Origin: Mycolicibacterium monacense
Lineage (GTDB): Bacteria; Actinomycetota; Actinomycetes; Mycobacteriales; Mycobacteriaceae
Assembly: GCF_010731575.1 (NCBI RefSeq)
Contig: NZ_AP022617.1
Coordinates: 3,100,001-3,164,000, forward strand
Direction: 5' to 3'
Length of the DNA: 64,000 nucleotides
Shown here: positions 34,134-43,635 of the stretch, one piece after another
How positions within the stretch are numbered: position 1 is the stretch's first letter
Layout: each line of letters begins with the position of its first letter
The notes under the pieces: model-generated
The model's input: only the letters and a program-made list of their open reading frames with translations
Told to the model about the DNA's origin: nothing
Database searches by the model: none
Translations under genes and position numbers: made by a program

Positions 34134-35584
34134 GGATCACCGTCCTTTGGCGGAAGCAGCATGTCCTGCCAGGTGTGCTGCCCGGCAGCATTCTGGCCCA
34201 AATCCGCTTGCCTGTACTGTTTGCCATCAGGTCCGATGTAGCTGCCGGTGCTCGGGTCGTACTCGGCGACCGCAATCGGGGCGGTCACCGGCACAGGGGG
34301 GGGCGGGTCTGGCGGCGGCTGCGGAACCGGCTGACCGGACAGCGTCGCGTTCGGATCACCTTTCCAGTTGGTGCCCTCATTGAGCGGTACGTAGTTCTCG
34401 TCGCTCTCGCACATCTTCACCGTCGGCGCGCGCTTCCCCGGCCGAGTCACACACGGCAGGTTGCGGGCCCCGCGGACGTTCGTGAGGCCGGACTCCTGCG
34501 GGATCCGACAGTACAAGTCACCTGGCGGCTTCGGTGGATAATCCACTTCAGACGGTGCGCGTTGTTGTTGGGCAGGTAGGTATCCCGTTCTGCACGGCGG
34601 CGGCACATTGAGGTTCAGGTTGAACGACAGGAACAGGCCTTTGTAGTCCTGTTTGGTGTTCCGGTTGGCCAGCGCGGCACCCTGGAGGCCGGCGATCTCG
34701 ATCGGATACAGGGCGAGGATCTGCTCGAGGTTGGGTTGATAGGTCAGCGCCACCTGCCCGAGGCTGACGAGATTGGCCAGCAGGATGGGCAGGGTGGGCT
34801 GTACCCGTTCGAAGAGCTGACGTACCTGGTCTGCGGCGGGGGGTCCGTTGACCAGTAAGCCCTGCACCGATTCATCCTGCAGCTGCAGCTGATTGGTGAC
34901 TTGAGCGAGGTTGCTCGCCCAGGTCTGGATGGAATCGGAGGTTTCGGTTTGGGTGTCGAGGATGGGTTTGGCGTCGTCGATGAGGGTGGTCAGGGCGGGT
35001 AGGTTGTTGCGCGTGTCGATGGCCAGCGTGGTGGCGCCCCGCGTCAGCCGGGCCAGGTCGGGACCCAGGCCGCCGAAAGCGATGTAGGACTCGTCGATGA
35101 CCGTCGTGAGGTTGTCGCGGGGGATCGCCTGAACACCGGTGTTGACCGCGCGTAGCAAGGCGTTGATGTCGGGGGGCACCGAGGTGCGGTCGGCCGGGAT
35201 GACGTCGCCGTTCTTCAGCGGCGCACCGTCACCGCTTCGCGGCACGAGGTCGACGAACAACTCGCCGACCGCGGTCTGGCTGCCCACGTGGGCATCGAGG
35301 TCTGCTGGGATCTTGGTGTCCGATTGCAGCGACAGCATGGCGTCGACCCCGGCGTCGCTGAGGCGGACGTCTGAGACCCGGCCCACCGTTGTGCCCCGGT
35401 AGGTGACGTTGGCGTCGCGGTACAGGCTTGCTGCGTCCTGAAGCTTCATGGTGACTTGGTAGCGGCCGACACCGAAGAGCAGGCTTGGCAGCCGAAGATA
35501 GGCGAAGGCCATGCTTCCACCGGCCACCACGGTCACCATGGCGAAGATGGCCAGTTGCAGCCGGACTCGTTTGCTCAGGTACAT
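34130..35584 (-). CDS. mceF: MceF-family substrate-binding protein
   Basis: 484 residues from ATG 35584; TAATG joins it to mceE. One N-terminal membrane helix (LQLAIFAMVTVVAGGSMAFA), an MCE domain (YQVTMKLQDAASLYRDANVT, YRGTTVGRVSDVRL), a long helical region, and a Pro-rich C-terminus. MceF is usually the last of the six paralogues that build the hydrophobic tunnel across the cell envelope. Only this protein in the set has the pattern of Cys residues (PPPCRTGYLP, DLYCRIPQ, NLPCVTRP, VKMCESDE) in the C-terminal part. Confidence 0.92.
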   Translation of the reverse strand: MYLSKRVRLQLAIFAMVTVVAGGSMAFAYLRLPSLLFGVGRYQVTMKLQDAASLYRDANVTYRGTTVGRVSDVRLSDAGVDAMLSLQSDTKIPADLDAHVGSQTAVGELFVDLVPRSGDGAPLKNGDVIPADRTSVPPDINALLRAVNTGVQAIPRDNLTTVIDESYIAFGGLGPDLARLTRGATTLAIDTRNNLPALTTLIDDAKPILDTQTETSDSIQTWASNLAQVTNQLQLQDESVQGLLVNGPPAADQVRQLFERVQPTLPILLANLVSLGQVALTYQPNLEQILALYPIEIAGLQGAALANRNTKQDYKGLFLSFNLNLNVPPPCRTGYLPAQQQRAPSEVDYPPKPPGDLYCRIPQESGLTNVRGARNLPCVTRPGKRAPTVKMCESDENYVPLNEGTNWKGDPNATLSGQPVPQPPPDPPPPVPVTAPIAVAEYDPSTGSYIGPDGKQYRQADLGQNAAGQHTWQDMLLPPKDGDP

Positions 35585-36723
35585 TACGGTCCTTGATCCA
35601 GCCGGTAGGGGACGATCAACGGGTTTCGCGCGGTGTAGGGGCTGGGCAGTTGCCCGATCGTGCGGCCCCACTGCAATTCCAGTTCGGTGAGGTGCCCTTC
35701 GAACCGGGTACCGGTGAACAGCCCCGCGTCGATACGACTCAAAGTCAGGTCCACGATCGTGGTGATGTTGGCGTAGTCACCGCGCCACCACTTGGTCAGG
35801 TTGTCTTTCACGAACGGAATCGTGGTGAACAGGTTCAGGGACCGGGTCAGCGCCGGGCCGGCGTTAGCCAGTGATTCCAGTACCGGTCCCATGTCGTTCA
35901 GGATCTGGATCAACGACTCTTGGGACTGGTTGACCGTGTCGGCGGCCAGCGCGCTGAATTTGCCGAGCTGGTCGACCGCCTCCACCAGCTGATCGCGTTC
36001 GGCGTTGATAACCGCCAGCGCGTCGGGGATTGTTTCCAGGGCCTTGTCGATGATCGGCTTTTGCGCCGCGAACTGGGCGACCAGATTGTTGAGGCTGTCT
36101 GTGGCCGCGATGATGTCGCCGATTTGACCGTTGACGTTCGCGGTGAAGGTGTCCAATTGTGTAAGCAGGCTGCGGAAGTCGGCTTCGCGGCCTCCCAGCG
36201 CAGACGTGAGGGCGGTGGTGATGTCCTGTACTTGCCCCACTCCGCCACCGTTGAGCAGGAGGGATACCGACGCCAGGGTCTGTTCGGTAGACGGGTAAGC
36301 CCCAGCTGAGGTCAACGGGATCAGTGAACCGGCCCGGAGTTTTCCCGCGGGACGAACATCGGTGGGGGGTGCCAACTCGATGTGCAGTGAGCCCAGCAGG
36401 CTGGTTTGACCCAACGACACGGTCGAGTTGGCGGGAAGGTCGACGTCGCCGTTGAGTGCGAGTGTGAGCAGCGCATGCCAGCCTCGACGCTCGATCTTCG
36501 TGACGGTGCCCACATTGACGTCGCCCACGCGGACACGTGAGTTCGGCTGAAGGGTTTCGACATCGGGCATTTCGGCCTGAATCGTGTAGGAGCCCTGCCC
36601 CTGGCCTTGCGTCCCGGGCAGCCGAAAGGAGTTCAACCCGCGAAAGCCGCATCCCGACAGCCCGGCGACGGTCAGCGCGATCATGATCACCGCGGCGGCG
36701 CGAGCGAAGCGCTTCCCCGTCAT
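35584..36723 (-). CDS. mceE: MceE-family lipoprotein
   Basis: 379 residues from ATG 36723, which overlaps the mceD stop (ATGA); the open frame extends to 36918 inside mceD and is rejected. A lipoprotein signal is clear: basic N-terminus, hydrophobic stretch, lipobox AGLSGC with C25 as lipidation site. MCE domain follows (YTIQAEMPDVETLQPNSRVR, VGDVNVGTVTKIERRGWHAL). MceE lipoproteins (LprK-like) occupy this fifth position in canonical mce operons. Confidence 0.92.
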   Translation of the reverse strand: MTGKRFARAAAVIMIALTVAGLSGCGFRGLNSFRLPGTQGQGQGSYTIQAEMPDVETLQPNSRVRVGDVNVGTVTKIERRGWHALLTLALNGDVDLPANSTVSLGQTSLLGSLHIELAPPTDVRPAGKLRAGSLIPLTSAGAYPSTEQTLASVSLLLNGGGVGQVQDITTALTSALGGREADFRSLLTQLDTFTANVNGQIGDIIAATDSLNNLVAQFAAQKPIIDKALETIPDALAVINAERDQLVEAVDQLGKFSALAADTVNQSQESLIQILNDMGPVLESLANAGPALTRSLNLFTTIPFVKDNLTKWWRGDYANITTIVDLTLSRIDAGLFTGTRFEGHLTELELQWGRTIGQLPSPYTARNPLIVPYRLDQGP

Positions 36724-38066
36724 GAACCGCCCCCGTGCGGAATCATCATGCCGGGCAACCCGGCGGCCGGATCGGTCTGCCGATTCGACGGGTCCGGCAT
36801 CGGCACCGGAGCTTCGGCGGGCAGCGTCGGCCCGGTAAGCGGTGGCGGCGCGTCCGGGTCGGCGCCGGTCGCGGCCGGCAGCGTCGGCTGCGGCGGAACG
36901 TAGTCCGGGCGCATCCAATCCTCGCTGTAGGTGACTTCATTCGGTCGAACAGTCGCACCGACGAAGGGGTTGACCCCGATCGGCGGGAAGTTGTATTGGC
37001 GGTTCTTGATGATCGGCGCCAAGTACTGCACACATAATTTCGCCGACTGCTCGTTGTTCAGTCGCGAGGCGGCCTGCACTGCGCCGCACAAAAAGGTGAT
37101 CGGATCGGAGAAGTTGGCGACATTAAGAGCTCCGGTGAGCGTGCCCTGGGCGGACTGGTAGAGGTTGGCGGCGTTAGACAGCGTCGTCGGCGCGATGTGC
37201 AGCAGCTGTTCGATGTCGTCGGTGCTGTCTGTCAGCGCCTGTGAAACCGACGTCAACTTGTCCGAGGTGGCGCCGATCGTGTCGCGGTTTGCGGCGACGA
37301 ACGCGGTCACCTCGCCCACCACGTCATTGAGGTTTTTCACCGCGTCCCCGACTTCGGTGGGCTCGTTGGCCAAAAGCCCGGTGACCGACGCAAGGTTCTG
37401 ATTCAGCTGACGTATCAGGACGGTGCTGTCCTGCAGCGCCGAGACCAGTGTCGACAGGTTTCTGACGCTGGTGAAGATGTCCGGGCTGTGATCGGCGAGC
37501 GCGGACACCGATTGGGACAGCCTGATGATGGCGTCGCGGATCGCCGGACCCTGACCGCGCAAGTTGTCGGCGGCGGTGTTCACCAGGGAGCCCAGCGTGC
37601 TCACTTCGCCCGGCTCGGTGGGCTGCAGCAAAGCGGTCAGCCGTTCGAGCTGTTGGCGGAATTCGTCGAACTCCACCGGAACAGCGGTGCGCGCCCGGGG
37701 GATGGTCGCGTTGTTCTGCAGCGTCGGGCCACCAGTGTAGCCCGGGGTTAATTGGATGGCGCGGGACGTGACCAGTGTCGGGGATAAGATCACGGCTTTG
37801 GCGTCGGCGGGCACCGGGTATTTCGCGTCGAACCAGAAGGTGATTCTGACCTGTGTGGGTTGCGGTTCGATGGCCTCGATCCTGCCGACGCGGACGCCCT
37901 TGATGCGGACGTCGTCGCCGACGAACACACCGTTGCTGTTGTCGAAGTAGGCGACGACGTGAACACGATCGAGCTCGTGTGCCGCGCGTGTCACCGCAAT
38001 CGCGCCGCCCACGACGAGGCTGACCAAAATGATTGCCAATCCGAGTTTGGTCCGAGAGTTCGTCAT
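36720..38066 (-). CDS. mceD: MceD-family protein
   Basis: 448 residues, ATG overlapping the mceC stop. One membrane helix (LGLAIILVSLVVGGAIAVTR), MCE domain (HVVAYFDNSNGVFVGDDVRI, KGVRVGRIEAI), helical middle region and a Pro-rich tail. Position and content match the fourth mce gene. Confidence 0.92.
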   Translation of the reverse strand: MTNSRTKLGLAIILVSLVVGGAIAVTRAAHELDRVHVVAYFDNSNGVFVGDDVRIKGVRVGRIEAIEPQPTQVRITFWFDAKYPVPADAKAVILSPTLVTSRAIQLTPGYTGGPTLQNNATIPRARTAVPVEFDEFRQQLERLTALLQPTEPGEVSTLGSLVNTAADNLRGQGPAIRDAIIRLSQSVSALADHSPDIFTSVRNLSTLVSALQDSTVLIRQLNQNLASVTGLLANEPTEVGDAVKNLNDVVGEVTAFVAANRDTIGATSDKLTSVSQALTDSTDDIEQLLHIAPTTLSNAANLYQSAQGTLTGALNVANFSDPITFLCGAVQAASRLNNEQSAKLCVQYLAPIIKNRQYNFPPIGVNPFVGATVRPNEVTYSEDWMRPDYVPPQPTLPAATGADPDAPPPLTGPTLPAEAPVPMPDPSNRQTDPAAGLPGMMIPHGGGS

Positions 38067-39391
38067 CGTCTGCCTTGGGGGATCGAGGAATCTGTTGGTC
38101 CCGGCGCGACTTCGTCGGGCGCCGGCACGACGACCGGGCTTGGGGTCGGCGGCTGCGGGGCCTGCTGATCGGGTGGTGGCGGTGCCGGCGGACCTGGTGG
38201 GGGACCACCTGGCGGAGGGGCCGGTACCGATTCGCGATACGGGTAGCGGGGATCACCCGGGTTTCCGGTGATCGCGTCGGGCAGAGTCAGTTTGGGGTCG
38301 CCCCCTTGGCCGGTCCTCGGATACGGAATCGGCAGCGCCGGGGTGCCGGGCTGGCCCACCTGAGGGTCGGTGCGCTCAGAAGGTAAGAGCACGTTGGGAT
38401 CCAGACCGAGATCGGAGAACGCCGCATCGACGAACGGTTGGATGAACTGTCCGGGCACGAGGTTGGCGAGGTAGGCGTTGAAGAAGGGGCCGGCTGCAAT
38501 AGTCTCGCCGAACTGCATCGCGTAGGCGGCCAGACCCTTGATGGATTCTTGGATCTGAGCTTTCCGGTTGTCGAGGATCGCGAGAACCCCGTTTAGTTTC
38601 TCGAGGGCGGGTTTGAGTGTTGTCTTGTTCTCGGCGATGAAGCCCGCGAGTTGGCGACTTACCGCGGAGATGCTGGTCGAGATCTCGTCGAGCGCTGCGC
38701 TTTGGGTGCGCAGCTGCGCCAACACCGCGTTGGTGTCGGAGATCAGCCGCACGATGTCGTTGCTGCGTTCGCCCAGGACGGTCGTCGCCTTGGCGGCATG
38801 GGCCAGTAAGTCGCGCAGCTGGGCGTCGCGCTGGTTGAGGGTTTCCGAGAAGCGGGCGATCCCGGCGACGGCGAACCGCAGATCGTCGGGGGTGTCTTGG
38901 AGGGTCTGGGACAGCACTGCCAGCGAGGCGGACAGCTGGCCGGTGTCGAGTCCGCTGATGGTGGTCGTGAGGTCTCCGATAGCGTCCGGCAACTGATACG
39001 GCGAAGTGGTCCGCTCAACGGGGATGGTGCCCGCAAGCGTCCCGGCGCCGCGGGTCGTGAGGTCGAGGACCTTATTGCCCAGCACACTGGTCGTCTTGAT
39101 CGACGCCTCGGTACGGTCGCCCAGCCGGATGCCGTCGGCTACCGTGAACGTGACCAGTACCCACTGCCCGTCGAGGGTGATGCTCTGCACTTGGCCGGCG
39201 GGAGCCCCCGACACCCGCACCGGGGCGCCGGTGGTCAGTCCGCCGGCCTCGTCGAAATACGCCGAATAGCTCTTGCCGGAGGAAACGAACGGCAGCTTGT
39301 TGTAGTTGAGCGCACCAGCGACGATAGCCGCGGTGAGAAGGACACCGATGGCGCCGATGACAATGACGTTGCGCTCGCTGAAGGTCTTCAT
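38063..39391 (-). CDS. mceC: MceC-family protein
   Basis: 442 residues from ATG 39391, overlapping the mceB stop as ATGA; a GTG four codons earlier is possible. Membrane helix NVIVIGAIGVLLTAAIVAGA, MCE domain (YSAYFDEAGGLTTGAPVRVS, GAPAGQVQSI), and a C-terminal region very rich in Pro/Gly, typical of MceC. Confidence 0.92.
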   Translation of the reverse strand: MKTFSERNVIVIGAIGVLLTAAIVAGALNYNKLPFVSSGKSYSAYFDEAGGLTTGAPVRVSGAPAGQVQSITLDGQWVLVTFTVADGIRLGDRTEASIKTTSVLGNKVLDLTTRGAGTLAGTIPVERTTSPYQLPDAIGDLTTTISGLDTGQLSASLAVLSQTLQDTPDDLRFAVAGIARFSETLNQRDAQLRDLLAHAAKATTVLGERSNDIVRLISDTNAVLAQLRTQSAALDEISTSISAVSRQLAGFIAENKTTLKPALEKLNGVLAILDNRKAQIQESIKGLAAYAMQFGETIAAGPFFNAYLANLVPGQFIQPFVDAAFSDLGLDPNVLLPSERTDPQVGQPGTPALPIPYPRTGQGGDPKLTLPDAITGNPGDPRYPYRESVPAPPPGGPPPGPPAPPPPDQQAPQPPTPSPVVVPAPDEVAPGPTDSSIPQGRR

Positions 39392-40416
39392 TGGGGCGTG
39401 CACCTACCGCTGGATTGTTCGACCAGTTTGATGTACACCGGCTGCCCACCCTTCCCATTGACTTTCAGCAGCAGATCGCACAGGTAGAAGGTGAAGTAGT
39501 TGCCGTAGAGACCTTGCCGGAGCATTACCCGATATGTGTCGGGCAGGGTGTTCAGGAGGTTGTCGAAATAGTCGCGATCGGCGAGCACAGCGGTCGCGGT
39601 GCGATCGGTTTCATGGACCGCTTTCTGCAGCGGTGGTCGTGCTTGGGCGAGAAGGTCGGCGATCGAGCGGGCGGCCTCGTTGGCGTAGGCCACTCCGTTG
39701 CTAATGTCCTGTTTACGGGCTTGAAGTCCGTGCACGAGCTGCGACAGTGAGTCGATGGCCTTGCCGAACTGGTCGCTGTGCCCGGCCAGCGATCCCAACA
39801 CCACGTTCAAGTTGACGATGGTTTGCCCGATGAGCTCGTCCCGGTCGGCCAGGGTGTTCGTTAGCGCTGCGGTCTGAGCCAGTATGGAACCGATCGTGGC
39901 GCCTTGCCCCTGAAAGGCTGCGATGAGCTGGCTGGTGAGGGTGTTGACTTGGGTGGGGTCTAGCGCGTTCAGCAGAGGCCGGAAGCCCCCGATCACGGCG
40001 TCGAGATCCAGTGCCGGCGCGGTGCGGTCCAACGGGATTGCGTCGCCGGGCCGCAGTTTCGTGGTTCCGCCCGCGCCTTCCTCGATCGCCAGGTAACGGT
40101 CGCCGATCAGGTTGTCGTATTTGATGACAGCGCGGCTGCCGTCGGTGAGTACCACCGAGTCGTCGGCCCCGAACTCGACCGCCACGGTGGAATCATCCCG
40201 GACAGTGAGGGTTCTGACCTTGCCGACCTCGACACCGGCGATGCGGACAAAGTCGCCGCTCGTCAGTCCGCTGACATTCGCGAACACAGCGGTGTAGCGC
40301 TGTTCGCGCTCGAAGCGCAGCTGCGCGAAGACGGCGATGAGGGCGAAGGCACCCAGAGCGCACACGACCACGAAGATTCCGAGGCGCCACAAGACGGCCG
40401 ATATCTTATTGGTCAC
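39388..40416 (-). CDS. mceB: MceB-family protein
   Basis: 342 residues. Membrane helix LGIFVVVCALGAFALIAVFA, MCE domain (YTAVFANVSGLTSGDFVRIA, GVEVGKVRTL) and the short C-terminus usual for MceB, with CDLLLKVNGKGGQPVY near the end. It begins 57 bp after mceA, the largest gap in the set. Confidence 0.92.
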   Translation of the reverse strand: MTNKISAVLWRLGIFVVVCALGAFALIAVFAQLRFEREQRYTAVFANVSGLTSGDFVRIAGVEVGKVRTLTVRDDSTVAVEFGADDSVVLTDGSRAVIKYDNLIGDRYLAIEEGAGGTTKLRPGDAIPLDRTAPALDLDAVIGGFRPLLNALDPTQVNTLTSQLIAAFQGQGATIGSILAQTAALTNTLADRDELIGQTIVNLNVVLGSLAGHSDQFGKAIDSLSQLVHGLQARKQDISNGVAYANEAARSIADLLAQARPPLQKAVHETDRTATAVLADRDYFDNLLNTLPDTYRVMLRQGLYGNYFTFYLCDLLLKVNGKGGQPVYIKLVEQSSGRCTPQ

Positions 40417-40473
40417 GGCGATGCTCCCCTCCGACGTTTACAGGTATTTTTCGACGATCTGCGCGGCCGGCGG

Positions 40474-41829
40474 TCACGGTGTGGGTCCTGCGGAGGGCGG
40501 TGGCGGGACCGGGACACCGGGATAGAGGGGCGTTCCGTCGGGGCCGTACTGGGGAGCGCCGTAGGGCGGTGCACCGGGGTAGGGCATCGGTCCGGGTGCT
40601 GGGCCGCCCGGGTAACGGATGCTCGGCGGTTCGGGGACCGCCCGAGTCACCGGGAAATAGTTGGCGTACCCGGGGAAGCCGATGCCGGGATTGGGTCGCC
40701 AATCTAGTCCGGTGCCGAACCCGGTATTGGCGATCAGCTGGCGCACCGGGAAGTTCTGGGCGACGTCGGGCAGCGAGCCGCAGCTGGGCTTACCACCTTC
40801 CCCGCCCTTGGCGGCGTTGATGGGCCGATGGTCCGGATAACGGTATGGATCGTCTCCCAGCAGCAGCGAAGCGTCCATGATGAGAGACTTGCCGTTTCCG
40901 CCGAGCATGTCGGCATAGCCGGTGTCGAGTGTGGTCTTGGCGCCAACAAACAAGCAGGTGAGCATAGGGTTGTACTTCATCAGCAAGTTCGTTGTGGGTT
41001 CCAGCAGGTTGACCGCTTTCACCAGGTTGTCTTTGCTGGCGCCTAGCAGGTCGATTCCGCTGCGGGATAGCCCCACCACGTTGAGCAGCAGCGTGTCGAG
41101 TTGCTGTGCATGCGTGGTGACCGTCGCGCTGGTGGTGGTCGCCGCGGCTACGGTGTCGATGATGTCCTTGGCTGCCGCACTGTAGGTGTCGCTGACACCT
41201 TTGAGCGCGCGGAAGTCCTCGCGCACAGTGTCGGTGCGTGGATTCAGCTCAAGTAGAACTTGATTGCTCGCGGTGATCGCTTCACCGATCCTGTCGCCTT
41301 GTCCTCGCACCCCTTCGGCGAGCGCGCTAAGTACGGCGTTGAGCTTGAGCGGGTCGATCGTCTTGATCAGCTGCACCACATTTTGGAACACGGTGTTGAC
41401 CTCGGTGGCGGTGTTCTGTGATGTCAATACTGCTCCCGCGGACAGCCGCTGCGGGCTGGGGTCGGGTGGGTAGACAAGGTCGACGTACTTCGCCCCGAAC
41501 AAGGATATGGATTGGATGCGTGCCTCGACGTTGGCCGGGATGTGTCGGATCTGGTCGGGGTCGATGGCCAGCTGGATGCGCGGGGCATCCCCGCCGGTGA
41601 CCGCGCTGACGCGGCCGATCTGCACCCCGCGCATCTTGACCCGCGAGTTGGGCTCCAGCATCAGACCCGAGCGGTCCGCTGTCAGGGTCACCGGCACGGT
41701 CGGGGTGAACGTCCTGTTGAACATGGCCAGACTCAGCACCACCGCCGCCACGATGCCCGTGACCAGCAACATCGCCCACCACCCGGGGGAGATCCGCCGA
41801 GCACCCGTACCGTCAGCCATGCGCCTCAC
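40474..41829 (-). CDS. mceA: MceA-family protein
   Basis: 451 residues from GTG 41829 overlapping the yrbEB stop; ATG 41820 is equally likely. Membrane helix WAMLLVTGIVAAVVLSLAMF, MCE domain (VTLTADRSGLMLEPNSRVKM, RGVQIGRVSAVTGG), helical region, and a Pro/Gly/Tyr-rich tail. First of the six MCE proteins. Confidence 0.92.
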   Translation of the reverse strand: MRRMADGTGARRISPGWWAMLLVTGIVAAVVLSLAMFNRTFTPTVPVTLTADRSGLMLEPNSRVKMRGVQIGRVSAVTGGDAPRIQLAIDPDQIRHIPANVEARIQSISLFGAKYVDLVYPPDPSPQRLSAGAVLTSQNTATEVNTVFQNVVQLIKTIDPLKLNAVLSALAEGVRGQGDRIGEAITASNQVLLELNPRTDTVREDFRALKGVSDTYSAAAKDIIDTVAAATTTSATVTTHAQQLDTLLLNVVGLSRSGIDLLGASKDNLVKAVNLLEPTTNLLMKYNPMLTCLFVGAKTTLDTGYADMLGGNGKSLIMDASLLLGDDPYRYPDHRPINAAKGGEGGKPSCGSLPDVAQNFPVRQLIANTGFGTGLDWRPNPGIGFPGYANYFPVTRAVPEPPSIRYPGGPAPGPMPYPGAPPYGAPQYGPDGTPLYPGVPVPPPPSAGPTP

Positions 41830-42683
41830 CCCGCGTAGTTGAAGGTGCCGGTCTGGCCGTAGAGAGCCAGAGTGACCAAGAGAATCACCATCTGCGAGGC
41901 GATCAGCGACGTCCGGGTCGCGCGCCCGACCGCCTCACCCACACCGGCGGGACCGCCAGTGGCGTTGAGTCCGTAGTACGTGTGGATCAGCATGATCACC
42001 AGCGCTGCGGCGACCGTGACGGCGAAGGAGAAGAACACGGCTTGCGGATTGAGAAAGGTGTCGAAGTAATGGTCGAACACTCCGGACCCCTGCCCATAGA
42101 ACGCGGTGGTGATGACCCGCACCGAGAAGAACGACATCAACAAGGCCACGCAGTACAGCGGGACGACCACGATCACGCCCGCGAGCAGACGAGTTGAGGC
42201 TAGGTAGGCGATCGGCCGGATGCCCATCACCGCTAGCGCGTCGATTTCCTCGTTGATTTTCATCGCACCGAGCTGCGCGGTGGTACCAGCACCGATCGTG
42301 GCGGCGAACGCGAAGGCGGAGCTGGCCGGGGTGGCCAACCGAACGTTGACGTACGCCGACGTGAAGCCGGCCAGCGCTTCCACGCCGACTTGCGACATCT
42401 GGTTGTAGGCCTGACTCGCCAGAGCGGCGCTGGTCGACAAGTTCAGGAAGGCGACGACAGCGACTGTGCCACCCACCACCGCCAAGGATCCTGCGCCGAG
42501 ACCAATCGCGGCGATCTGGCGTAGCACCTCGGCACGGTAGGTCGTGGCCGCCTGCACGGTCGAGCTGATCGATTGACCGTAGAAGCGGGCCTGATCGCCG
42601 AGATCTCTCCAATTGGCCCTCCACTGGCTCAAAGAGCGGGCGGTCCCGGGAAACCGCTGCCGGAAGACAACGCCGGCGCTCAT
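41826..42683 (-). CDS. yrbEB: YrbE-type (MlaE family) permease B
   Basis: 285 residues. MlaE permease with five or six membrane helices, the conserved EINEEIDALAVMGI-type coupling segment (KINEEIDALAVMGIRPIAYL) and GPAGVGEAVGRATRTSLIAS. It pairs with YrbEA as the membrane channel driven by a separate MceG/Mkl ATPase, which is not in this window. Start overlaps the yrbEA stop (ATGA). Confidence 0.92.
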   Translation of the reverse strand: MSAGVVFRQRFPGTARSLSQWRANWRDLGDQARFYGQSISSTVQAATTYRAEVLRQIAAIGLGAGSLAVVGGTVAVVAFLNLSTSAALASQAYNQMSQVGVEALAGFTSAYVNVRLATPASSAFAFAATIGAGTTAQLGAMKINEEIDALAVMGIRPIAYLASTRLLAGVIVVVPLYCVALLMSFFSVRVITTAFYGQGSGVFDHYFDTFLNPQAVFFSFAVTVAAALVIMLIHTYYGLNATGGPAGVGEAVGRATRTSLIASQMVILLVTLALYGQTGTFNYAG

Positions 42684-43480
42684 TTCGTGACCTCGAACCC
42701 GACCGCAGTGACGATGGCATTGACGACGAAGAGCAACAAGAACGCAATGACAACGGTTTCGCTGACCGCGTTACCCACTCCGGCCGCACCTTTTTGCACT
42801 CGCAAGCCTTGGTAGCAGGCGATCAGACCCGCCACGAAACCGAACAGCGTGGCTTTGACGAGAGACACGAGGACATCGCCGAGACCGGTGATCAGCGTCA
42901 TGCTGGCGACGAATGACCCGGGCGTTACATGCTGGAAGTACACCGAAAACAAGAAAGCGCCTAGGAGCCCAGTAACGGTCACGACAGATGACAGGAGCAC
43001 CGCGACCAACGTCGTGGCCAGCACTCTAGGGACGACAAGGGAATGGATCGGGTCAAGGCCGAGGACCCGCATTGCATCGACTTCCTCGCGGATCGTGCGC
43101 GACCCGAGATCGGCGCACATCGCCGAAGCGCCGGCCCCTGCGACGACGAGGACAGTCACGAAGGGGCCGATCTGGTTGACCGCGCCCAATGCTGCGCCGG
43201 TTCCTGAGAAGTCTGCGGCGCCGAATTCGCCGAGCAACGTGTTGAAGGTGAATGACGTGAGGACAACGAGGGGAATCGACAACGTCAGCGCTGGGACCAT
43301 GGAAACCCGCGCCACGAACCATGTCTGGAGGAGGAACTCGCGCCATTGGAAGGGTGGTTTGAACATCGCGACGAACATGTCCAGCGTCATCGCGTAGAGC
43401 CCGCCAATGATGCTGAGTGGTTTCAGAGCTTTGACGTCAGCCGCTGTCGGGAGGTTCTTACGGAGCGAAAAGCCCTTCAC
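42680..43480 (-). CDS. yrbEA: YrbE-type (MlaE family) permease A
   Basis: 266 residues from GTG 43480. MlaE permease with the EEVDAMRVLGLDPIHSLVVP coupling segment, GAGASAMCADLGSRTIREEV and GAAGVGNAVSETVVIAFLLL. First gene of the mce transport unit, 155 bp after the PcaG-like gene. A 36-codon frame ends immediately before its start. Confidence 0.92.
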   Translation of the reverse strand: MKGFSLRKNLPTAADVKALKPLSIIGGLYAMTLDMFVAMFKPPFQWREFLLQTWFVARVSMVPALTLSIPLVVLTSFTFNTLLGEFGAADFSGTGAALGAVNQIGPFVTVLVVAGAGASAMCADLGSRTIREEVDAMRVLGLDPIHSLVVPRVLATTLVAVLLSSVVTVTGLLGAFLFSVYFQHVTPGSFVASMTLITGLGDVLVSLVKATLFGFVAGLIACYQGLRVQKGAAGVGNAVSETVVIAFLLLFVVNAIVTAVGFEVTK

Positions 43481-43591
43481 TCAGAAGCCCCCATAAGGTT
43501 GCTGAGGTGCGCGTCTGGGACCGGAATCTCCCTCACCGCGGCTAGGCCTGCCCCAACAGCACGGCCGAAATGCGTCGATGACAGCAGGCAT
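43481..43591 (-). CDS. Possible 36-residue ORF abutting yrbEA
   Basis: ATG 43591 opens a frame (MPAVIDAFRPCCWGRPSRGE to QQPYGGF) whose TGA is directly followed by the yrbEA GTG. The adjacency suggests coupling, but the ribosome site is poor (a G-run about 13 nt upstream) and the composition is not strongly coding. It could equally be chance. Confidence 0.2.
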   Translation of the reverse strand: MPAVIDAFRPCCWGRPSRGEGDSGPRRAPQQPYGGF

Positions 43592-43635
43592 GGTGAGGCC
43601 GGACCGCCCCCGATCGCCTGAAGCCGGCAACACGG

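Noticed and set aside
36724..36918. Longer MceE
   Set aside because: It lies inside mceD, and ATG 36723 gives a proper lipoprotein signal with a stop overlap.
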